A stretch of 64,000 nt of DNA from an uncultured Planococcus sp. (GCA_947502505.1 CANNAE010000002.1:186001-250000), one strand, 5' to 3'. Shown: positions 23,981 through 32,680, counted from the first letter of the stretch. Notes: generated from the sequence alone by a model not told the origin. Program-made: numbers and translations.

Positions 23981-24733
23981 GTGAAATGGGAAAACCGGAT
24001 TTTCAAGCTATTCATTTTTTGGTATATCTGCGGCGTCATCTTATTGAGCTTTGATTTATTGCCGACTTGGCTGGAATGGGCCAATGCTTTCTTCCTGATT
24101 CTTGCAGGAACGCTTGGCTTCCTTTATTTATGGCGGCGCTTTGGCCCTGCAATCGGCGGGTCGATCGGCGTGCTGATTTTCTTTTCGACATTCATCGTAG
24201 AATGGGCCGGAGCCGATAGCGGTTTCTTGTTTGGCTCTTATGACTATACCGACCGCTTTGCCCCGAATGTCTTCGGCGTGCCAATCGCGATCGGCTTCGC
24301 CTGGCTTATGGTCATGGCGACAAGCCACGTCATCGCGCGCTGGATTGTTCCGGGCGGCGGCATTCTTTATGCGGCTACCGGAGGCATGGCGGCGGTCATC
24401 ATCGATTTGATCATCGACCCGGTCGCCTATAAAGTGAAAGGCTATTGGATCTGGGAAGATACAGGTTTCTACTATGATATTCCGTGGACCAATTTCACCG
24501 GCTGGTTTATCGTGGCGTTCGTCCTTCATCTTATTCTTGATGCAGCATTCAAAAAACAAGGGCTCGAAGTGTCAGCTCGCCAGTCAGAAAAACGCATGGC
24601 ACTTTTATATGTACTGATGATTGCTTTGTTTGTGCTGCTCGGGCTGATCGGCGGGCTGTGGCTCGCGGCTGCTTTGACTTCCGCCCTCACTGCGATGATT
24701 GTTGCCTTGGCGTGGAAGAGGCGTCCCCAATGA
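23981..24733 (+). CDS. cruF: CruF-like carotenoid biosynthesis membrane protein (DUF422)
   Basis: The 250-residue protein with about seven membrane helices belongs to DUF422, the family of CruF carotenoid 1',2'-hydratases. Distinctive pieces are STFIVEWAGADSGFLFGSYDYTDRFAPNVFGVPIAIGFAWLMVMATSH and IIDLIIDPVAYKVKGYWIWE. By analogy it would add water to the terminal double bond of an acyclic carotenoid, creating the hydroxyl that a glycosyltransferase can use. The start is GTG 23981, 6 bases after GAGGTG. It heads a four-gene operon in which each junction is an ATGA overlap, so strict co-expression with the acyltransferase, glycosyltransferase and CrtP-like genes is likely. Hydratase activity on a C30 substrate is inference. 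Confidence 0.85.
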   Translation: MKWENRIFKLFIFWYICGVILLSFDLLPTWLEWANAFFLILAGTLGFLYLWRRFGPAIGGSIGVLIFFSTFIVEWAGADSGFLFGSYDYTDRFAPNVFGVPIAIGFAWLMVMATSHVIARWIVPGGGILYAATGGMAAVIIDLIIDPVAYKVKGYWIWEDTGFYYDIPWTNFTGWFIVAFVLHLILDAAFKKQGLEVSARQSEKRMALLYVLMIALFVLLGLIGGLWLAAALTSALTAMIVALAWKRRPQ

Positions 24734-25407
24734 TCCAGGCAAAAAAATCAGCGCTCTTTGAACGCGCATTCGCCTTGTATTTAATGCCGTCGATTCGCAG
24801 ATCTTTTTCGCATCTGTATGCTAGAAACATCCGCCCGCCAAAAGGGCCGGCGTTGATCATTTCGAACCACAGCTCCTGGTGGGACGGGCTGTTGTTCTTT
24901 TTCCTGAACCGGCGCGTCTGGGGCTTGGATGTCCACATCATGATGCACGAACGCGGGCTGAAGGAATTTCCCTTTTTCCGCCGGCTCGGTGCCTTTTCGA
25001 TCGACCGCAGCAACCCAAAAGATATTCTGGCTTCATTGCGGTATGCAGAGAAGCTGTTGAAACAAGGCAAAACGGTCATCCTGTTTCCGCAAGGCGACGA
25101 ATTTCATTTGGAAACGCGCCCTTTGGAATTCCACACAGGCGTCGCCTATTTAATGGAAAAATGTCCAGAGGTCCCGCTTGTCCCTGTACGCTTTTATTAC
25201 TCGATGCGCCGGGACAAGCATCCGGAAGTATGGGTCGACCAAGGAGACAGCCTGGCGCTAGATGACTTCCCGGAAGGTTCGAGACATGATCGGACGATTT
25301 GGCTTCAAGAGCGGGAGACTGCCGCGCTTGACCGCTTGAAAACAGCAGTAGTCGAAGAACATTACGGAGAATTTCAGGAGATGCTGACAAGGAGGCGCAA
25401 ATCATGA
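24730..25407 (+). CDS. PlsC-family acyltransferase of the carotenoid cluster
   Basis: This 225-residue acyltransferase carries the NHSSWWDG block (the HX4D catalytic motif, about residues 45-52) and, in place of the common FPEGT, a FPQGDE motif (about residues 120-125). Together with LPFFRRLGAFSIDR-type segments this marks a lysophosphatidate acyltransferase-like fold. In the staphyloxanthin pathway an acyltransferase esterifies the sugar of the glycosylated carotenoid, and position in this operon supports the same job. ATG 24730 overlaps the previous stop as ATGA. An alternative role in phospholipid synthesis is less likely. Confidence 0.85.
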   Translation: MIQAKKSALFERAFALYLMPSIRRSFSHLYARNIRPPKGPALIISNHSSWWDGLLFFFLNRRVWGLDVHIMMHERGLKEFPFFRRLGAFSIDRSNPKDILASLRYAEKLLKQGKTVILFPQGDEFHLETRPLEFHTGVAYLMEKCPEVPLVPVRFYYSMRRDKHPEVWVDQGDSLALDDFPEGSRHDRTIWLQERETAALDRLKTAVVEEHYGEFQEMLTRRRKS

Positions 25408-26507
25408 TTACAGCTTTGATTGCTATTCATATCGCCTTCTTCTTGTGGATTGTTGTCAATCGCCTGTTTCTCCCAGCGCTGCCGAAACAGCCGTCGGTAC
25501 AAGCAGATCCCTTCGTATCCATTCTTGTGCCGATGCGCAACGAGGAACGAAACGTGCCGACAATTGTGCGCTCATTGAAAGAGACCGACTGGGAGCGGGC
25601 GGAGTTTATCCTCTTGAACGACCAATCTACAGATGGCACCCAGGCGGCACTCGACCGCGAAATCGCAGGCGACAAACGCTTCACCGTCTTGCAGGGCGTC
25701 GAGCTGCCTGCTGGTTGGGTCGGCAAAGTCCATGCCTGCCATCAGCTGCAAAAACACGCTTCAGGCGATTACCTGTTTTTCGTCGATGCTGACGTGCGCT
25801 TCCGCAAGCAGGCAGTGCGGCAGACACTCGGCTTGATGGAAAAGCACCGAGCTTCCCTGCTGTCTGGCTTTCCCGCTTTTGAAGTACCGGCGTTCTTAAG
25901 TAAATTACTCGTGCCGATGCTGCATTTCGTCATTTTATTCCATTTGCCATTGGCGCTCGCGAATTACGCAAAATTCCCGGCGGCTACCGCTGCAAACGGC
26001 ATGTGGATGGCTTTTGAGCGCAAAGCATACGAGGCGATCGGCGGCCACGAAGCGGTGCGTACTTCGCTGGTGGAAGATGTCCATATTGCACGCACCTTGA
26101 AACAAGGCGGCCATAAAGTGCTGCTTGCCAATATCACTGCTTCGGTCAAATGCCGCATGTATGAGACGCCTGCTGAAGTATGGGAAGGTTTCTTGAAGAA
26201 TAGCTACACCGGAATCGGGCGCTCGCCGCTAATCGCCATTTTCTTGACCTTGTTTTATAGTGCCTTTTATATTTTCCCGCTGTTTCTTGCAGCAGCCGGC
26301 GCTGTTACCGGCAATTGGATTTGGCTCGTTCCGTATGCACTGACTGTTTTACAGCGCTGGTATGTCGATATGGTCACCAACCAACGCTGGTATTTGGCGT
26401 TTCTTATTCCATTTCAGGCTGCAGCGATGCTCGCAGTTATGCTCACGGCCATGAAAAAATCTCTGAAAAATGAGTCCTATACATGGAAAGGCAGGCATTA
26501 TTCATGA
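25404..26507 (+). CDS. Family 2 glycosyltransferase of the carotenoid cluster
   Basis: The 367-residue membrane-associated GT-A enzyme has one N-terminal membrane helix (residues 3-21), a GT2 catalytic domain with VSILVPMRNEERNV, ILLNDQSTDGT, FVDADVRF (the DxD metal site) and the acceptor-side LVEDVHIARTL, and three C-terminal membrane helices (about residues 270-360). This layout matches CrtQ of staphylococci and CruC/CruG carotenoid glycosyltransferases. It probably transfers a hexose to a hydroxyl or carboxyl of the C30 carotenoid. It overlaps both neighbours by ATGA. Confidence 0.88.
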   Translation: MITALIAIHIAFFLWIVVNRLFLPALPKQPSVQADPFVSILVPMRNEERNVPTIVRSLKETDWERAEFILLNDQSTDGTQAALDREIAGDKRFTVLQGVELPAGWVGKVHACHQLQKHASGDYLFFVDADVRFRKQAVRQTLGLMEKHRASLLSGFPAFEVPAFLSKLLVPMLHFVILFHLPLALANYAKFPAATAANGMWMAFERKAYEAIGGHEAVRTSLVEDVHIARTLKQGGHKVLLANITASVKCRMYETPAEVWEGFLKNSYTGIGRSPLIAIFLTLFYSAFYIFPLFLAAAGAVTGNWIWLVPYALTVLQRWYVDMVTNQRWYLAFLIPFQAAAMLAVMLTAMKKSLKNESYTWKGRHYS

Positions 26508-27991
26508 AACGACCACATATCGCCATCATCGGCGGCGGGCTCGGGGGCTTGTCGGCTGCCATCACACTCGCAAACGCGGGCATGCGTGTCAGCTTGTTCG
26601 AGAAAAACAGCCATTTCGGCGGCAAACTGATGCCTGTCGAACTTGGCAGCTACCGGTTCGATTTTGGGCCGAATACCATCACGATGCCCCATATCTTCCG
26701 CCAAGTCATCGAACAAACCGGGCGCGACCCTGAACAGTATTTCCAGCTCGAAAAACTCGCCGTCCATACACGCAACCATTTTGCTGATGGCAGCCATATC
26801 GACTTTACCGCAGATCCTGAAGAGATGATCCAGCAGCTCGAAACGCTGGACCTTTTTGCGGCAAAGAAATACGGGGCTTTCCTGGCTGAAATCGAGCGCC
26901 TGTACCTTTCATCCGAATATTATTTCTTTCCGCTAAGCTTCCAGTCATGGCGGGATTATCTATCCCCTTCACTTGCTTCCGCCATGCTGAAGGTCCGCCC
27001 GCTTGAATCGATGGATCATTTTTTCAGCCGCTATTTCAAACATGCAGGCTTGCGCCAGGCAGTCGGCCGCTATGCAACCTATATCGGTTCCTCGCCTTAT
27101 AAAGCGCCAGCGACCTTTGCGATGATCGCCCACTTGGAACTGGCTCAAGGCGTCTTTTACGCAAAAGGCGGAAACACAAGCATCGCCAGGGGCTTTGCCG
27201 AAGTCGCAGCCGAGTGCGGCGTCGAACTGCATGCGGAAACAGCAGTCACCCGCATATTGGCGGAAGGCGGGAAAGCAACGGGCGTCGAGCTCGCAGACGG
27301 GGAACAGATCTCAGCAGATGCCGTCATTTTGAACGGCGATTTATTGTCTGCTTTTCCCGAATTGGTCAATGAAGCAGATCGTCCCTCTTTCCGGGACGCG
27401 AAACGCGATCGATTCGAGCCGTCGATTTCAGCTTTCGTCATCATGGCGGGTCTCGATGTACGGCTTGCGGAACTGAAGCATCATAATGTCTTCTTCTCGG
27501 CGGACTATCCGCGCGAATTTCGCGAACTGTTCACCGATAAGCAATATAGCGGCGATCCGACCATCTACATCAGCAACTCCTCCCATTCCGATCCGTCCGT
27601 TTCGCCGCTCGGGGACAACCTGTTCATTCTCGTCAACGCCCCTGCCCTGACAGCACAAGGCGACTTGCAGATCGAACCCGAACAATACAAAGAACGAATT
27701 TACGATTTGCTGGAACATCACGGCATTTCATTGCGCGACCATGTGAAAGAAGAACGGATTTTTACCCCTGCGTTTATCCGGGATAAATTCGGCTCCTACC
27801 GGGGCGCTTTATACGGGCCGTCTTCCAACCGCCCGAAGGATGCTTTCTTGCGCCCGGCGAATGCCAGCCGCGATATCAAGAATTTATTCTTCGTCGGCGG
27901 CAGCGTCCACCCAGGCGGCGGCTCCCCGATGGTTACATTGAGCGGCTTGAATGTGGCACAGCGCCTGATCAAACATTTTCAGCCAAAATAA
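26504..27991 (+). CDS. crtP: CrtP-like carotenoid oxidase (diaponeurosporene oxidase type)
   Basis: This 495-residue FAD enzyme of the phytoene desaturase family has the dinucleotide motif IAIIGGGLGGLSAAITLANAG at the N-terminus and the C-terminal motif FFVGGSVHPGGGSPMVTLSG. As I recall the Staphylococcus enzymes, this last motif and IGSSPYKAPA match CrtP (the terminal methyl oxidase) better than CrtN. CrtP oxidises the methyl end of 4,4'-diaponeurosporene to the aldehyde/acid. ATG 26504 overlaps the glycosyltransferase stop; a start at 26483 would lie inside that gene. A bidirectional terminator follows. Confidence 0.8.
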   Translation: MKRPHIAIIGGGLGGLSAAITLANAGMRVSLFEKNSHFGGKLMPVELGSYRFDFGPNTITMPHIFRQVIEQTGRDPEQYFQLEKLAVHTRNHFADGSHIDFTADPEEMIQQLETLDLFAAKKYGAFLAEIERLYLSSEYYFFPLSFQSWRDYLSPSLASAMLKVRPLESMDHFFSRYFKHAGLRQAVGRYATYIGSSPYKAPATFAMIAHLELAQGVFYAKGGNTSIARGFAEVAAECGVELHAETAVTRILAEGGKATGVELADGEQISADAVILNGDLLSAFPELVNEADRPSFRDAKRDRFEPSISAFVIMAGLDVRLAELKHHNVFFSADYPREFRELFTDKQYSGDPTIYISNSSHSDPSVSPLGDNLFILVNAPALTAQGDLQIEPEQYKERIYDLLEHHGISLRDHVKEERIFTPAFIRDKFGSYRGALYGPSSNRPKDAFLRPANASRDIKNLFFVGGSVHPGGGSPMVTLSGLNVAQRLIKHFQPK

Positions 27992-28040
27992 AAAAGCTGT
28001 TTCCATCCGCCATAGATGACGGATGGAAACAGCTTTTTTT
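27990..28040. terminator. Bidirectional terminator joining the two carotenoid operons
   Basis: A perfect 20-bp stem (27990-28009 with 28020-28039), with A and T runs on its outer sides, separates the converging CrtP-like and crtM genes. Confidence 0.95.
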
Positions 28041-28045
28041 GATAG

Positions 28046-28879
28046 TTATAAGCATTGCAGGATGGACTGTTTGGAATCATCCGTGACGTAATGCTTTTCA
28101 TGAAATACCGTATATTCTTTTGAACGGATCGTCGACAGGATTTCCCTGTAGACGAGCGCGGCTCCTTTGACCGGCACACGGGACGACAAGGGATAATCGT
28201 TTATGGTTTCGAATGCGCGCTCGTAATGGTGTTCAGCGATGCTCGCCAATTCTTCCCATACTTGGATAAACGATTCAGAAACCGTGCCGCTGCCAAGCGC
28301 TTCCTCGGCCAAACCGTATTTACGCATAATTTCTTGCGGCAAATAGATGCGGCCCCTTGATAAATCTTCTCCGATATCACGCAGGATGTTAGTGATTTGC
28401 ATGGCATATCCCAGTGAAATCGCACCTTCTTTCAATAAAGCGGTACGTCCTGGAGCCAGGATTGGCAACAGCATCAGCCCGACCGTACTCGCTACGTGAT
28501 AGCTATAGTCCAGCAGTTCGTCGAGCGTGCGGTAACGGTTGATCGTCAAATCCATTTCCTGCCCCTTGATCAATCCGTAAAAAGCAGTGGCGTCCATATC
28601 GTAGCTTTCGAATACATCTTCGAGCGCCAGCCACATCGGATCATCCCATTTGATCGAACCTGCGAGGAACTCATCGAATTCTTTGCGGAATGCCCTCAGT
28701 TCAGGCTCAGGATGGCTGCCTTCATCAACGATATCGTCGACTTTCCGGCAGAAGGCGTAGACCGCCCATACGGCTTTGCGCTTTTCTTTAGGCAATAGGG
28801 AAAACGCTTTGTAAAAGCTCTTTGAATTGTCGGCGATAATGCGTTCGCAATAGCTATAGGCTTGCTTCAATTCCATCAT
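28046..28879 (-). CDS. crtM: Dehydrosqualene (4,4'-diapophytoene) synthase CrtM
   Basis: The 277-residue enzyme of the trans-isoprenyl diphosphate synthase head-to-head class has the two Asp-rich motifs DDIVD (48-52) and DIGED (168-172) that bind Mg and farnesyl diphosphate. The segments YAFCRKVDDIVDEG and QITNILRDIGEDLSRGRIYLP fit the C30-type CrtM rather than C40 CrtB in context, because all partner desaturases look CrtN/CrtP-like. It condenses two farnesyl diphosphates to dehydrosqualene, the first committed step. ATG 28879 overlaps the crtN stop (ATGA); the adjacent ATG 28876 is equally possible. It is the last gene of the leftward operon. Confidence 0.92.
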   Translation of the reverse strand: MMELKQAYSYCERIIADNSKSFYKAFSLLPKEKRKAVWAVYAFCRKVDDIVDEGSHPEPELRAFRKEFDEFLAGSIKWDDPMWLALEDVFESYDMDATAFYGLIKGQEMDLTINRYRTLDELLDYSYHVASTVGLMLLPILAPGRTALLKEGAISLGYAMQITNILRDIGEDLSRGRIYLPQEIMRKYGLAEEALGSGTVSESFIQVWEELASIAEHHYERAFETINDYPLSSRVPVKGAALVYREILSTIRSKEYTVFHEKHYVTDDSKQSILQCL

Positions 28880-30327
28880 GAACCGCCCCTTTCTTTCAAA
28901 TCGCTGTGGATTCTGTCGGCCAGCAATTTCGCTCCTTGCATAACAATCGGTATGCCGCCGCCCGGATGGACAGAAGCCCCTACTGCATACAAATTATCCG
29001 TGTCATCCGGTTTGACTTGCGGGCGGAAGACGCCGGATTGCCGCAAGGTCGGCCCGATCCCGAAGCTGCCTCCCTTGAACAAGCCAAACGCTTCAGCCTC
29101 TTTTGGCGTGCGCACGTCCATCCATTCGATCGACTTCCGGAGATCCGGAAACGATAATGTCTCCATGCGGTCCAAAATACGCCCGATCCACTCTTCGTCC
29201 TGCTGCCAATCGATTTCTGTGCCTGAAGGAACCGGCACCAATACATACAGCACCGATTTGCCTTCAGGAGCCAAAGAATCGTCAATAACAGAAGGATGGA
29301 AAGTATAGAATGCGGGATTCTCCGTTTTCTGTCCTCTGACAAAGACATCTTCCATATGTTCTTTATAATCATCACCGATAAAGAATTGGTGGACATTTAC
29401 ATCTTCATACACTTTGTCTAATCCAAAATACAACAGCACACAGCCAGATGAAGGCGTGTATTCTTTCTGTTTTTTCATCGGCGCCAATTGATTCATTCCA
29501 GGGAAATCGCCATTATAGACAATGGCATCATATTCTTCCGTGCCTTGAGCTGTTTCCACTGCCGTTGCACGGCCGTTTTCTTTCACGATGCGCTTGACCG
29601 GCGTTTCCAGCCGGATATCAGTGCCGCGGCTGCGCAATTCCTGTTCCATGACCGGAATGATGCTCGCATAGCCGCCTTTCACGTAATAGACGCCATGCTC
29701 ATGCTCGCTGAATGGCACGAGTGAATACATTGCCGGCGCGCGGTAAGGATCCCCACCGATATATAGGGCTTGAAGGGAATAAGCCAGCTGCAGCCGTTCA
29801 TCCCTGAAATAACTCTCCATCAACCGATGGACAGATTGCTGGGGTTTTAGCTTCATCAAATTGCGGATATTGCGGAAGGTCCAGAAATCCGCTTTGCGGA
29901 CAAAATCGTGTTCCAAAAAAGCGGGCTTGCCGATATCGAATCGCTTTTGCCCTTCGTCCATAAAGCGGATAAACCCTTCCTTATCGTCCGGAAACTGTTC
30001 TTCGACTTCCTGCAATTGGCGCTCGCGCCCAGGATATTTCGTATACACTTTGCCGTCTGTAAAGCGGATTGTGTAAAGCGGGTCGCATAATAACAATTCG
30101 ATGCTTTCCGGGTCGATTCCTGCCTGCGCGAACAAATCACGGAACATTTCAGGCAATAAAACGATCGTCGGGCCTTCATCGATTCGAAAGCCGTCCCGTT
30201 CCACAAAAGCCATCCTGCCGCCAAGCTTATGTTCTTTTTCATAAATCGTGACCTCGTAGCCAAGCTTTGTTAAATAAAGCGCGCCCATCAAACCGCCGAC
30301 GCCGCCTCCGATCATGGCTATTTTCAT
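28876..30327 (-). CDS. crtN: Dehydrosqualene desaturase CrtN
   Basis: This 483-residue FAD-dependent desaturase has IAMIGGGVGGLMGALYLTKLG at the N-terminus, YEKEHKLGGRMA, FRIDEGPTIVLLPEMFRD, and the C-terminal LYAVGASVHPGGGIPIVMQGAK. The last two resemble staphylococcal CrtN (GPTIVMMPDVYKD and FAGASVHPGAGVPIV). It introduces successive double bonds into 4,4'-diapophytoene. The frame is open from 30474, but ATG 30327 overlaps the upstream stop as ATGA and is preferred. It sits between a CrtN-like paralogue and crtM. Confidence 0.88.
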   Translation of the reverse strand: MKIAMIGGGVGGLMGALYLTKLGYEVTIYEKEHKLGGRMAFVERDGFRIDEGPTIVLLPEMFRDLFAQAGIDPESIELLLCDPLYTIRFTDGKVYTKYPGRERQLQEVEEQFPDDKEGFIRFMDEGQKRFDIGKPAFLEHDFVRKADFWTFRNIRNLMKLKPQQSVHRLMESYFRDERLQLAYSLQALYIGGDPYRAPAMYSLVPFSEHEHGVYYVKGGYASIIPVMEQELRSRGTDIRLETPVKRIVKENGRATAVETAQGTEEYDAIVYNGDFPGMNQLAPMKKQKEYTPSSGCVLLYFGLDKVYEDVNVHQFFIGDDYKEHMEDVFVRGQKTENPAFYTFHPSVIDDSLAPEGKSVLYVLVPVPSGTEIDWQQDEEWIGRILDRMETLSFPDLRKSIEWMDVRTPKEAEAFGLFKGGSFGIGPTLRQSGVFRPQVKPDDTDNLYAVGASVHPGGGIPIVMQGAKLLADRIHSDLKERGGS

Positions 30328-31850
30328 GCGTATCCCTCCACTTTCGGAAGCGGGCCGATCGGAATTCCGGATTTGCCGTCTTCTTTCAAAATGCCATTTG
30401 CCGTGATGCGCGCCGATTCCAAGATGGTCGGCAATCCGCTGCCAGGATGCGTGCCGCCGCCGACCAGCCAGCAATTGTCGAGCTCTTCGAATTTATTATG
30501 GGGACGGAAGACCATCATTTGCGATAATTGATGCCCCAAATTGAAGGTCGCGCCGCGGTACACGGAATAATCCGATTCCCAGCCGAACGGTGTCAACATC
30601 TTCTCGACTTCGATATGGTCGCGCAAATCCTTGAAATCGGTTTTTTCCTCGATAATATCCAGTACCAAATCGCGGAAAGCTTCCTGTTCATTTTCCCAGC
30701 CGATATCGCTGAAATTATTTGGGACTGGAGCCAATATATACAATGCCGACTTGCCTTCAGGGGCGAGTGTCGGATCTGTCACACTGGCATTTTGTACGTA
30801 GATTGACGGGTCTGCCGACAAAATCCGTGATTTGGTCATTTCTTCAACGTTCCGCTTATAGTCTTTTGAAAAAACGATGGTGTGATGCGATAAATCGTAT
30901 TTTTTGTCGAGCCCTAAATAAAGCATAAATGTAGAACAGGAGTATTTTTTCTTATCCAGCTTCTGGGGAGTATATTTTTTCAAGATACCAGGTTCGACCA
31001 AATGGGTCATCACATGCGCAAAATCGCCATTGATCACTACTTCATCCGCTGCTTCGCGGCTGCCATCGTATAGATCGACCCCTTTGACTGTACGGTCCTC
31101 AATCCATAATTTCTGGACGCCTTTATTCAAGTGGATACGGCCGCCCATTTCTTTGACTGCCTTGGCCATCGCCGCCGATAATTGGTTGACGCCGCCGATA
31201 GGATGGTAGATGCCATATGCATGCTCCATATAAGACAGGATCGTGAAAGCCCCTGGGCATTCCCAAGGCGACATGCCGAGGTATTTCGACTGGAACGCAA
31301 ACGCCATCTTCAACCGTTCATCTTTAAAGTAACGGGATAGCACGTCGTAAAGGGTCTTGCCAACTTCAAGTTCCGGAAGCGCTTTGATCACTTTCGGCTG
31401 CATGAGATCCGTCATGCGGTCCATTTTTGTTTGCAATAACGGGGACATGGCTTCAAGTTTCTTGCCAGTATCTTTCATGAAACGCGCATAACCGTCCCCG
31501 TCGCCTTTGAAATTTTCATCAATTTGCTTGCGCATTTCTTCCGGGTCGCGCGTCATCACCAAGTTCTGGTCTTCGAAACGCAGTTCGTACATCGGGTCCA
31601 GTTCGACCGCTTCCATATAATCGTGGACATTGCGCCCAGTCGTTTCAAATAATTCTTCTACTAGATGAAGCATGCTTAAAAATGTCGGCCCTGTATCAAA
31701 TGTGAAATCGCCTAAGGTCAAGGCCGCATTGCGCCCGCCGATGCGGTCATTTTTTTCGTAAATGTCGACTTGGTACCCTTTACTGGCTAAAAGCATTCCT
31801 GCTGCCAAGCCGCCTGGGCCCGCTCCTATAATGATCATTCGTTTTGCCAT
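30324..31850 (-). CDS. Third CrtN/CrtP-like FAD carotenoid enzyme
   Basis: The 508-residue phytoene-desaturase-family protein opens with MIIIGAGPGGLAAGMLLASKG and IGGRNAALTLGDFTFDTGPTFLSM and ends with CWLVGGGTHPGSGLPTILESARITANGI. These differ from both neighbours: the GPTFL and GGGTHPGSGLPT variants set it apart from the CrtN and CrtP forms. Planococcus-type C30 clusters carry an extra such gene (called crtNc in some reports), so it may do a later oxidation, perhaps aldehyde to carboxylate, which would explain the lack of an aldehyde dehydrogenase here. This is inference. It is the first gene of the leftward operon, with its promoter in 31851-31950. Confidence 0.82.
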   Translation of the reverse strand: MAKRMIIIGAGPGGLAAGMLLASKGYQVDIYEKNDRIGGRNAALTLGDFTFDTGPTFLSMLHLVEELFETTGRNVHDYMEAVELDPMYELRFEDQNLVMTRDPEEMRKQIDENFKGDGDGYARFMKDTGKKLEAMSPLLQTKMDRMTDLMQPKVIKALPELEVGKTLYDVLSRYFKDERLKMAFAFQSKYLGMSPWECPGAFTILSYMEHAYGIYHPIGGVNQLSAAMAKAVKEMGGRIHLNKGVQKLWIEDRTVKGVDLYDGSREAADEVVINGDFAHVMTHLVEPGILKKYTPQKLDKKKYSCSTFMLYLGLDKKYDLSHHTIVFSKDYKRNVEEMTKSRILSADPSIYVQNASVTDPTLAPEGKSALYILAPVPNNFSDIGWENEQEAFRDLVLDIIEEKTDFKDLRDHIEVEKMLTPFGWESDYSVYRGATFNLGHQLSQMMVFRPHNKFEELDNCWLVGGGTHPGSGLPTILESARITANGILKEDGKSGIPIGPLPKVEGYA

Positions 31851-31881
31851 TGCGTAAGCCCCCGTTTCGCTCGTTAAAAGT

Positions 31882-31911
31882 TATACAATATCTATACAAA
31901 CAGTATATACA
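31882..31911 (-). promoter_or_regulatory. Three TGTATA direct repeats upstream of the leftward carotenoid operon
   Basis: On the minus strand TGTATA occurs at 31906-31911, 31893-31898 and 31882-31887, spaced 13 and 11 bases. A TATACT -10-like box overlaps the first copy. The array could be an operator or simply an AT-rich promoter. Confidence 0.35.
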
Positions 31912-32060
31912 TCTCTTCCCTAAAAGACTAATTATTTAACCTCTATCTTGGACTTGTTTTAAGATTCTTCTATTAGGGGGAATAAATATTGCGGTAGTGG
32001 GGATGTTGTGATACGGCTGATGCACATTTCAGTATATGGTTATCGGATCGTTAAGAGGAG

Positions 32061-32310
32061 AATCGCTTCCTGGCATCCGGTAAGTGTGAAGATAGTGAGA
32101 GTTTGTTTGTGAAATTTTTTCGGGGCTTGGCAATGAAGTTTCTTTTGGTCATTCGCCGCCTTGCTTGGGGTTGGCCTTTGGCAGTAAGCCAAGAAGAACA
32201 TTTGTCTTACTGCGTCGGCTCACCCTGGGCGCTGGGCGGCTGAGTGATTTCGTTGATCAATGTGCGTTTAAGTAAATCTGCTTTTTGACCTAGTTGCCGG
32301 CTAGTTGGGG
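32061..32310. repeat. Structured repeat unit 1
   Basis: The unit begins with AATCGCTTCC and contains an 86-bp nested hairpin core (32155-32240). The outer stem is GCCGCC/GGCGGC, the middle stem GGGTTGGCC (32168-32176)/GGCTCACCC (32217-32225), and the inner stem GCAGTAAG (32181-32188)/CTTACTGC (32206-32213), with a loop starting CCAAGAAGA. It is about 90 percent identical by eye to unit 2 from 32152 onward. The same architecture recurs 30 kb away. Confidence 0.85.
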
Positions 32311-32556
32311 AATCGCTTCCCGGATAATGTATGAAAGGAGATATTGAGGGATGATTGTGGCATTAGTTGGGGCTTCGAATGAATCTTCTATTAAGGATTC
32401 GCCGCCCTGCTTGGGGTTGGCCTTTGGCAGTAAGCCAGGAAGAACGCCTGTCTTACTGCGTCGGCTCACCCTGGGCGCTAGGCGGCTGAGAGATTTCGTT
32501 GATCGATGTGTGTTTAAGCAAATCTACTTTTTGACCTAGTTGCCGGCTTGTGGGGG
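32311..32556. repeat. Structured repeat unit 2
   Basis: This is the second tandem copy with hairpin core 32401-32486 and the same three stems. It is bounded by GGGGAATCGCTTCC at 32307-32320 and 32553-32566. The left third differs from unit 1, while the core and the downstream segment ending TTTTTGACCTAGTTGCCGGC are well conserved. Confidence 0.85.
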
Positions 32557-32620
32557 AATCGCTTCCCGGGAGGTGGTGATTTGTCTTGTGGTGTTTGCGT
32601 CGAAAGCTGCCTGCAATAGA

Positions 32621-32650
32621 CATGCGCTGATTTATGGCGCATGCTTTTTT
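32621..32650 (+). terminator. Orphan plus-strand terminator after the repeat array
   Basis: The stem CATGCGC/GCGCATG (32621-32643) is followed by CTTTTTT. No plus-strand gene precedes it within 4.6 kb, so it implies a transcript across the repeats. Confidence 0.7.
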
Positions 32651-32680
32651 CAGAGGCCTCTCCCGTGAAAATTGCCATAG

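Noticed and set aside
32351..32539. A 62-codon frame with an AAAGGAG site inside repeat unit 2
   Set aside because: The frame is carried by the repeat core; unit 1 does not preserve it, so structure rather than coding is conserved.
32061..32566. CRISPR array
   Set aside because: Units are about 250 bp and only two, with no short spacers and no cas genes.
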